NCBI GenBank assembly: GCA_019400425.1
Contig: JAFREE010000290.1
Location: 1-16,402 of the forward strand
Length of the DNA: 16,402 bases
Reading direction: 5' to 3'
Source: Hymenochaete sp. R1
Lineage: Eukaryota > Basidiomycota > Agaricomycetes > Hymenochaetales > Hymenochaetaceae
In this document: piece by piece, positions 9,431-16,402 of the stretch
Layout of the letters: each line of letters starts with the position of its first letter
How positions within the stretch are numbered: the first letter of the stretch is position 1
Program-made: the position numbers and the translations under genes
Notes under the pieces: model-generated
The model's input: the letters and a program-made list of their open reading frames with translations, nothing else
Told to the model about the DNA's origin: nothing
Database searches by the model: none

Positions 9431-12400
9431 ATGGAGAGCGGTGCAAGCGAAGAAAGTGCTATGAGTGCACCCATCCCAACCATCGATGTTGTCGATGCTG
9501 ATGACGACACAACACGCAGCAATGCCCCAGAATCAGCCACTGCTCACACGTCTGACGTTCGGCACTCTTCCCAGGAACATTCCCAATCTCAAGCCGGACC
9601 ACCTACGCCGCAGATTCTTGCAGACAACGCGACTCATCCTCCAGCCGATGCTGCAACCGACGAACAACAACCTCCGGCGTTCTCGTCGTCACCAAGCCCG
9701 AACGCGAATACGCACAGCGGGCACCAACATTCCAACTCTGTCCCCCACGGTATCCTACTCGGTGTCCCAAATTCGAACACCCAACGTGCGCGTTCGGGCT
9801 CCGCGTCGGGCGCCTCCATCACGTTCTCAGTCTCATCTCGGTCCCCGTCACCAGCACCTTCACGAGGAGCAGGAGGGTCCAACGCAGATGACGCTTACTC
9901 TGTCGTTACCGTTCCCCCGTCTCCGACTCTTTCGACACGGTCCACACCTTCGAGCCAATTCCCGACCTCACTCGCGCTTCGCGAGAACAAACCGGACGCT
10001 CGTAACAACGGACTCGACTCGCTTGGTATGCTCCATCCGGACTCGTCTAGACAAGGGGAAGACAGGGACAGGGAAAGAGACGGCCACATGCGGAGACCGA
10101 GCGCGGCCACGATCGCTGAGACCGCGACGCTGGCAGACGGTGAGGAGCCGGGCAGCCCGAAATCAATGACGGGTGGCAGCGGGAACACGCAATCGAGACG
10201 TACGAGCATCACAATTGCGCACTCGCCGAACATGTTTTCTGACTCTGATGGCTACAAAGATGACGACGACGCGAAGCGGCTGGCGGGGGAAGGTGACGAT
10301 ACTGGGAAGGACGCGAAACGTGCAGATGCGAACGTAAAGGGGAAAGGCGCGAAACGGACGGATAGCGACGGGTCGAAGGAGAGTGAAGAGGAGCGCGGGG
10401 AGCGGGTCGCGTTGGGTGAGGAGGAAGGTGATTTGGATATGGGACCGTTTGCGAAGGACTTGACGCCTCTACGTCTCGCGAGGCTCGTCGATCCAAAAAG
10501 CTTACATTCGCTCGAGGCTCTCGGAGGTACCGATGCAGTAGTTGCCGGTCTCGGATCGAACGCGAAGCATGGTCTCTCGATGCATTCCTCTGGCAGCAGC
10601 GACAACGATGATGACGGCATACCTCGCACTCGTGCCTCGCACGAAGACCGTCAACACGTCTACGGCGCCAACGTCCTTCCCGTCCGCAAGTCCAAAACGC
10701 TCCTCCAGCTCATGTGGGCTGCACTCACCGACAAGGTTCTCGTCCTCCTCTCCATCGCCGCCGTTGTTTCGTTAGCACTGGGCTTGTTCCAGGATTTCGG
10801 CACACCGCGCCAAACGTTCACGTGTGGCGAGAACGGGGAGACGTGCACGGAGCCGCCGGTGGACTGGGTCGAAGGTGTTGCGATTATGGTCGCTATATTT
10901 ATTGTGGTTGTCGTGGGCAGTATCAATGATTGGCAGAAGGAGAGACAGTTTAAGACGTTGAATGAGAAGAAGGAAGACCGGACTGTGAAAGTCATTCGGG
11001 ATGGGAACGAGAAGGTTATTAATGCTAAGGCGAGTTTTAGTCTTTTGATTTTGAAGATTTTATCTAACTCGAAAGTATGTCCTGTTTATTAGGATCTAGT
11101 CGTTGGTGATGTCGCCTTGCTCGAGCCAGGTGAAATTGTTCCTTGCGACGGTATCTTCCTCGAAGGTCACAACGTCAAATGCGACGAGTCTGGAATCACA
11201 GGCGAGAGCGACGCTATCAAGAAGCTGTCTTACACAGAGTGTATCAAAGCCGATCAGGATGGACACTCACTCGGTCATACAGATTGCTTCGTGATCAGTG
11301 GTAGTAAGGTCCTCGAAGGCGTTGGAAGCTACATGGTCATTGCTGTCGGTGTGAAGAGTTTCAACGGACGAATTATGCTTGGTGAGCTCTATTTTTTACT
11401 TTTATTTTATGTAAGAGCCATTACTCATTGATGTACGCTATAATTTAAGGTCTAAGGACGGGTGACACCAATACGCCACTCCAGTCTAAACTGAACGACC
11501 TCGCTGAACTCATCGCGAAGCTCGGAAGTCTGGCCGGTCTCATCCTTTTCATTGCCCTTCTCATCAGGTTTTTCGTACAACTCGGTACGAACAACCCAGT
11601 GCGGACAGCGAACGAAAAAGGCCTCGCATTCGTCCAGATTCTTATCATCTCGGTTACTCTCATCGTCGTTGCCGTGCCCGAAGGTCTCCCGCTGGCTGTC
11701 ACTCTAGCTCTCGCTTTCGCTACGAAGCGTATGACTGCTGAGAATTTGTTAGTACGAGTGTTGGGTAGCTGCGAGACGATGGCCAATGCCAGCGTTGTAT
11801 GTACCGATAAGACGGGTACGCTCACGCAAAACGTCATGACCGTCGTCGCTGGATCTATCGGAGTCCGAGCTAAATTTGTTCGTGCAATCAGCGAGAACGA
11901 GGGTCGGACGAATGCGGGAGAGGAACCTGGTGTAAAGGAAACGCCCGAGCAGAAAGAAAAGCGACGGAAACATCCAGACGACTTCTCGGTTGACCAGACG
12001 GAGGTGAATTCTGTGCTGAGCCCGGCGCTTAGAAAATGCTTCAACGAGGCCATCTGCATCAACTCCACTGCGTTCGAAGACGTCGACACGAGCGCTACGC
12101 CCGATCCATCTGGAAAGTCGAAAGCGGGCTCGGAAGAGACCAAGGTATTTGTGGGTAGCAAGACGGAGACGGCACTTTTGCGATTCGCGAAGGAACTCGG
12201 ATGGGCGGACTACGCGGCCGTCCGGAATGGCGCGGAGAAGCTTCAGGTAATCCCATTCAGCTCTTCGCGGAAAGCAATGGGTGTCGTCGTTCGGCGGAAA
12301 GACGGGCGCGCAAGGTTATACGTGAAGGGTGCCAGCGAGATCCTGACGAAGAAATGTACGAGGCACGTGGTTGTTGGAAGGCCTGGGGAGGGAAAAGACG

Positions 12401-14374
12401 GAGAAGGAAACGAGGACGACAAGGTGGAGACGAAGGAGATTGACGAACTTGCGAAGGATAATATTTCACGGACGATTATTTTTTACGCGAACCAGACGTT
12501 GCGGACGATCGCGCTCTGCTACAAGGATTTGGACAATTGGCCGCCTGCTGGTGTTGCAGATGCGGATGAGGTACGTGCAGTTGACTGACAATAAGTTGTT
12601 CAATGTCTGGTTCGACTGACAACGGCCTCTACCAGGTTCCCTACGAAGACCTTGCGCAGGACCTTACATTGATTGGTATCACCGGTATCGAAGACCCGCT
12701 CCGCGATGGTGTCACCGATGCCGTTGCACAATGTCTCAAAGCCGGCGTTACCGTCAAGATGTGCACTGGCGACAATGTCCTCACTGCGCGATCCATCGCT
12801 TTGCAGTGCGGTATTTTTACACCCGGCGGTATTATCATGGAAGGTCCCGTCTTCCGTGATCTCAACGAGCGCGACATGCTCGAGGTTGTTCCCCGGTTAC
12901 AGGTCCTTGCTCGCTCGAGTCCGAGCGACAAGCAGCTGCTTGTGGAGAAGCTGAAGGAGCTTGGCGAGATCGTCGGTGTCACGGGAGATGGGACGAACGA
13001 CGGTCCTGCGCTCAAGACGGCTCACGTTGGCTTTTCGATGGGTATCGCCGGTACAGAGGTAGCGAAGGAAGCGTCGGACATCATCCTCATGGACGACAAC
13101 TTCGCGTCGATCGTGAAGGCAATCATGTGGGGCCGCTGCGTGAACGACGCCGTCCGTAAGTTCCTACAGTTCCAGATCTCGGTCAACATCACCGCCGTGG
13201 TCATCACTTTCGTAACGGCCGTAGCGAGCAATGAGGAAGAGAGCGCGTTGACGGCGGTCCAGTTGCTCTGGATCAACATTATCATGGATACGTTCGCCGC
13301 TCTTGCTCTCGCGACGGATCCTGCCAGTCCTGCCCTGCTCGACCGAAAACCTGACCGGAAGACGGCGCCGTTGTTCAACGTGGACATGTACAAGCAGATA
13401 TTTGGCCAGTCGATATATCAGTGCATTATCATCCTCGTCTTCCACTTTGCAGGCAACAAGATCTTTGGGTTCCAGCCGGATCCGAACAATGAGTCTGTGG
13501 AGCTGAATAACGATAAGAAGCTGTCGACACTGGTCTTTAATGCGTTTGTGTTTGCACAGATATTTAATTCGATCAACTCGAGGCGGATTGATAATAAACT
13601 GAATATCTTTGAGGGTATTCTTCGCAATTGGTATTTTATCACGATCACTCTGTTGGGTACGCTTTCTGGTTCAGCTTCTCCCTTGAAACGTTGGTCAGCT
13701 AACAGTTGACCCCCTCTTCAGAGATTGGTATCCAGATCCTCATCGTCTTCGTCGGCGGCTCCGCCTTCTCTGTGACAGAAATCGACGGCAAGTTTTGGGG
13801 AATCTCTCTTGCCCTCGGTTTCGTCTCGATCCCTCTCGGCTGCCTCATTCGCTGCATCCCCAACGGCCCCGTTCAGCGTTTCTTCTACAAGATCCGCCTC
13901 CTGCGTGACCCGAACAAACAACTCCTCCCCTCCACCCGCCCGAACGCCGAAAACGCAGACGACTGGAACCCCGCACTCAACCTCCTCCACGACACCCTCA
14001 CCACCTTCTCTTCCATCCGTGGCGCACGCGCCCGTTCCTCCTCCTTCGTCGTCAAGTCCAAATCGCGTTCCGCGCAAATGGAAGAGGCAGGCGTCCGACT
14101 ACCGAACATCATGACCATGCTTCCTTCCATCGTCGCCAGCTCCGTCGGTGCCGGTTGGACACCCTCTGGTACCTCACGGAACCCGGGCGACGGGAGCCTC
14201 AGCGATCCTGCGGGGACGGACCCGAGTCGGAGTAGCGCGGCGCTGTGGGAGGGAAAGCTGCAGTTGCATCCGGATACGGCGAAGGATGACCCGGCGTATA
14301 AGAAGTGGGGAGCGCAGCTGGCGCCGCCTGTGAACACGACGACACCGGATAATGGCCATCTTAACGTACCGTAG
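9431..14374 (+). CDS. PMC1: P2B-type Ca2+-transporting ATPase, PMC1/PMCA family (five exons, 1560 aa)
   Basis: Uses ATP to pump Ca2+ out of the cytosol, in fungi typically into the vacuole. Exons 9431-11029, 11093-11381, 11450-12570, 12636-13656 and 13722-14374 join in frame. Visible hallmarks: actuator TGES at 569-572; PEGL at 706-709 in M4; DKTGTLTQN with the phosphorylated Asp at 749; KGASEIL from Lys922; GDGTNDGPAL from 1120, with the Gly variant usual in this subfamily. About ten membrane spans: M1 ~434-455, M2 ~482-500, M3 ~654-674, M4 ~691-719, M5-M6 ~1183-1230, M7-M10 ~1259-1388. The N-terminal ~340 residues are Ser/Pro/Asp-rich and look disordered, with RRPS (221-224) and RRTS (256-259), which fit basophilic kinase sites. 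A ~170-residue tail follows M10. It is longer than yeast Pmc1 (1173 aa), mainly through the termini. The pump identity is secure; vacuolar versus plasma-membrane location is inferred. Confidence 0.96.
11030..11092 (+). other. Non-canonical GC-AG intron in the Ca2+-ATPase gene
   Basis: Exon 1 ends in NAK at 11029 and exon 2 resumes with DLVVGD at 11093, matching the continuous family sequence before the actuator domain. The intron begins GCGAGT and ends TTATTAG, with a TCTAACTC branch-like site. No GT donor nearby gives an in-frame product that keeps the conserved residues: GTTATT at 11015 would delete five residues, and GTTTTA at 11034 shifts the frame. GC-AG introns are a known minor class spliced by the major spliceosome. 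Confidence 0.85.
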
Positions 14375-15288
14375 TTGACTGCGGCAGTTCTACTCGACTG
14401 GGATTACTTCGATTTCGATTTCTTTAGCTAATTAGGGAGCCTTCGCTTTTTCTTTCTCCTTTCATCTCTGTTCCCTTTCTCGTCTGCCATCTGCATAGCT
14501 TCATATCACTTTACTTTCTGCCCTCTACACTCCATATCCCCATCGCACGCACGCACGCACGCACGCACGCCGTCCTCGAGGCCCATCTTCACTCATCACT
14601 TGTGTCCATAGCTATTTCTCCTTCCATTTCTTCTCATTCCCATTTCTTCTTACCCTCTTCAACGTTTTCGCATTTTCTTCTTTTCTCTTCCCTATTTCAT
14701 TACTTCCTTCGCCACCCTTATATACTCCATATTCTCACAAACACCACCCTCCAATCAATTATCGCTCGAACTCCTATTCCCACTCATCCCATATTTCCTC
14801 TCCTCTCCTCTCCAATACTCTTTCCCCCCTCGTACCCCGCCGCTCATGCAGCCAGCCCAGATGTACACGACCCGACTTCCCCCTCATTATCATCAGTATC
14901 GATATCGATAGCAAAAAAAATCCTCCTTTTTTCCCATACAAGACACGCAATTTCTTCTTTCTCTCTTTTTCTCATACCTTATCACACAACACCCGAATGA
15001 CATCCTCTTCTGTTCTCAAAATCAAATTTTGCGGGTTTTGTGTGAAGTGATAGTTTCTTTTAGTAATATGCATGGATGCGAATTCGTTGAGTATGGCCTT
15101 TACGTCTTTTTCGTTTTTCGAACAAACGAGTATATGCTGTGCGAAGACCTATCGTTGTCGGCGGCCTATGCATTTTGAGAGAGTTCCAGTCTGCCGTGGC
15201 TTGCGGGTATTATGAAAAGGGAAAAAATCGTGTTATTAAATACAATACTTATACAAAGATCCAGAATTAAGAGGCGCAAGATCTCGGA
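14375..15288. other. Pyrimidine-rich spacer between the Ca2+-ATPase gene and the right repeat
   Basis: It contains the presumed 3' UTR of the Ca2+-ATPase gene, without a clear poly(A) signal. From about 14440 to 15000 the plus strand is very C/T-rich, including a CCTCT run near 14804-14812. This resembles a fungal promoter pointing right. The first ATG after it (14997) opens only 17 codons before TGA, so no gene follows directly. A promoter cut off from its gene by the right repeat is possible but unproven. Confidence 0.5.
14545..14570 (+). repeat. (GCAC)n microsatellite, about 6.5 units
   Basis: Uninterrupted GCAC tetranucleotide repeats lie ~170 bp after the Ca2+-ATPase stop codon, in the presumed 3' UTR. 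They are expected to vary in length between strains. Confidence 0.95.
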
Positions 15289-15733
15289 TCGCGAGATTGG
15301 GCGATGCGTGCAAGCAAATGAGGGAAAGGAGGACCTCGAGGGGTATACAAGAGATGAAATATCCGTAAAAAGAGAAAAAATTTCGGGTATGAAACCAAGA
15401 AGCTTAGGGCGTGGGACGTCGAAGATCGAAGATCGGGATCGAAACACAAGCAAAAAAGGTGACAATCGTGGCGAGAAAATATACGGATGACGAGTGCCAG
15501 TGGAATGATACGGAGAGACACAAACGAGAGCGAGGGAGAAGAGACAAAAGGAAAGAGGCGAAGCTAGTGATCGAGGCGTAAAAAAAAGAAGGGACATCGA
15601 TAGATTACAAATCGAAGACGGCACAAATCCAAAATGAGACGAAAAGGAAGAAAGGAATGATAGATAATGTAGGTCTTGAATCGTGGGACCGTCGGGGAAG
15701 GCAAGAGAAAGAGAAACTCGAAGGTCGTAATAC

Positions 15734-15819
15734 TTGCCACCCACAAAGGTGCACGGCAACGCTGACCACCAACGCGCGTTTTGGTCATCAACGTTGTCGT
15801 TCACTTTTGCGGATGGCAA
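15734..15819. repeat. 86-bp imperfect palindrome inside the right arm
   Basis: This is the counterpart of 612-697, of identical length and centre. It has more arm mismatches than the left copy, for example GGATGGC opposite GCCACCC. Those base changes are not compensated on the opposite side, so there is no sign of selection for base pairing. Confidence 0.8.
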
Positions 15820-16344
15820 ATAAAACGAATGAGCGTGCAGGAAGAAAAGTGGAATACAAGAAAGAAAAAAGATGACGTTGAAGCAAGACTGATGAATAAA
15901 TCGACGCGAATCGACGCGGGCAGACAGACCTTTGAAACAAGAGGGACGAGACATTCCTAAAAATCGAGGGAAGACGGGAGCAGAGAGAGAGAATGAGGCG
16001 ATGAAAGAAGGAAGCGGAGAGAATCAAAAGAAAAATCGAGTCCGGTATTCTATGATGCAAGACAGAAACGAATCGATCGGTGGAGTAGGCAGTGGACGGA
16101 AATAGGGTCAAGGCGATCGAGAACTTTGAAGCGATAGTTCGTGATGTTTGGTGGCGAGGAAGTTGTGTTGCGAAGGTATTTAGCTTTTCTTGAATAGGGA
16201 ATGGACGAGTGTCGGAGGTATAGGTTCTGGGTGAAAAGGATTGTCGAATCAATTCGGAATAGGTGATGAACGAATGGCCAATCGTGGCAGCGGATGTATA
16301 TGGTGCAGTTGTGTATCGAAGATGAAGAGAGAGAGAAAAGAAAA

Positions 16345-16379
16345 CTCGACGCGGAGCAAATCACTCTGAACGCGTCGAG
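16345..16379. repeat. Subterminal 9-bp hairpin, right arm
   Basis: This is the exact mirror of the 24-58 hairpin, with arms 16345-16353 and 16371-16379, again 23 bases from the outer end. The outermost ~66 bases of the two arms are identical, so this part is better conserved than much of the repeat interior. Confidence 0.7.
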
Positions 16380-16402
16380 GGTCTTGAGGCGGATCGGCCA
16401 TA

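Larger units (their letters stand above)
1..16402. mobile_element. Possible giant terminal-inverted-repeat element (composite, boundaries unproven)
   Basis: Seen: the first ~1.14 kb reappears as its reverse complement in the last ~1.11 kb, and the match extends to the outermost base on both sides. Between the arms lie a PEX11-type gene, a ~6 kb gene-poor stretch and a Ca2+-ATPase gene. Known: long TIRs occur in Mutator-like, Maverick and foldback elements, and some non-autonomous TIR elements carry host sequence. Inferred: this could be such an element, but no transposase, integrase, polymerase B or tyrosine-recombinase reading frame is visible. The alternative is two independent copies of one repeat in opposite orientation. 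Both ends carry TA. TA is its own reverse complement, so a TA target duplication cannot be told from the last bases of the repeat. Confidence 0.35.
15289..16402 (-). repeat. Right arm of ~1.1 kb inverted repeat
   Basis: This is the inverted counterpart of 1-1141 and is purine-rich on the plus strand. It starts, read outward to inward on the minus strand, with the same TATGGCCGATCC. It carries the same subterminal hairpin and internal dyad. A long minus-strand open frame (15166-15954) exists only in this copy. In the left arm the same frame is broken by indels and stops, which argues against coding. Any promoter activity of the repeat would here fire leftward, antisense to the 3' end of the Ca2+-ATPase gene. 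The arm is ~27 bp shorter than the left arm, mainly from microsatellite and short indel differences. Confidence 0.93.

Noticed and set aside
11445..12161. 238-codon antisense frame inside the Ca2+-ATPase gene
   Set aside because: It lies fully opposite strongly conserved P-type ATPase exon sequence. Such shadow frames are common opposite GC-rich coding exons.
15166..15954. 262-codon minus-strand open frame in the right repeat arm
   Set aside because: It is a translation of pyrimidine runs (Ser/Phe/Leu-rich), and the same frame is broken by indels and stops in the left arm, so it shows no sign of protein-level selection.

Overview
The window looks like nuclear DNA of a filamentous basidiomycete, most likely an Agaricomycete. 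Both protein-coding genes are interrupted by short introns, mostly 52-68 nt, with GTRNGN-type donors. Their upstream regions are pyrimidine-rich, and the two proteins belong to recognisable fungal families. I see no bacterial-style operons, no tRNA, no rRNA and no CRISPR.

Layout. (1) 1-1141 is the left arm of a long inverted repeat. (2) 1353-3380 is a six-exon plus-strand gene for a PEX11-family peroxisome proliferation protein of 344 aa, with one abnormally long intron of 617 nt. (3) 3381-9430 is about 6 kb with no credible gene, ending in a pyrimidine-rich promoter-like stretch. (4) 9431-14374 is a five-exon plus-strand gene for a vacuolar/plasma-membrane-type (PMC1/PMCA, P2B) Ca2+-ATPase of 1560 aa. 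It has a disordered N-terminal extension of about 340 aa before the first conserved block, and one GC-AG intron. (5) 14375-15288 is a pyrimidine-rich downstream spacer with a (GCAC)n microsatellite. (6) 15289-16402 is the right arm of the inverted repeat, which matches the left arm on the opposite strand right up to the last base.

The most notable architecture is the pair of ~1.1 kb inverted arms, roughly 90% identical by eye apart from indels. Both end in TATGGCCGATCC and both contain the same short subterminal hairpin and the same 86-bp internal dyad, and between them they enclose two intact host-type genes. This could be a giant TIR element with cargo (non-autonomous, since no transposase is visible), or simply two members of an interspersed repeat family that landed in opposite orientation around ordinary chromosomal genes. 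The arms reach the window edges, so target-site duplications and the true outer boundary cannot be judged. The two genes have separate jobs, peroxisome membrane remodelling and Ca2+ export or sequestration, and nothing in the sequence shows that they work together.
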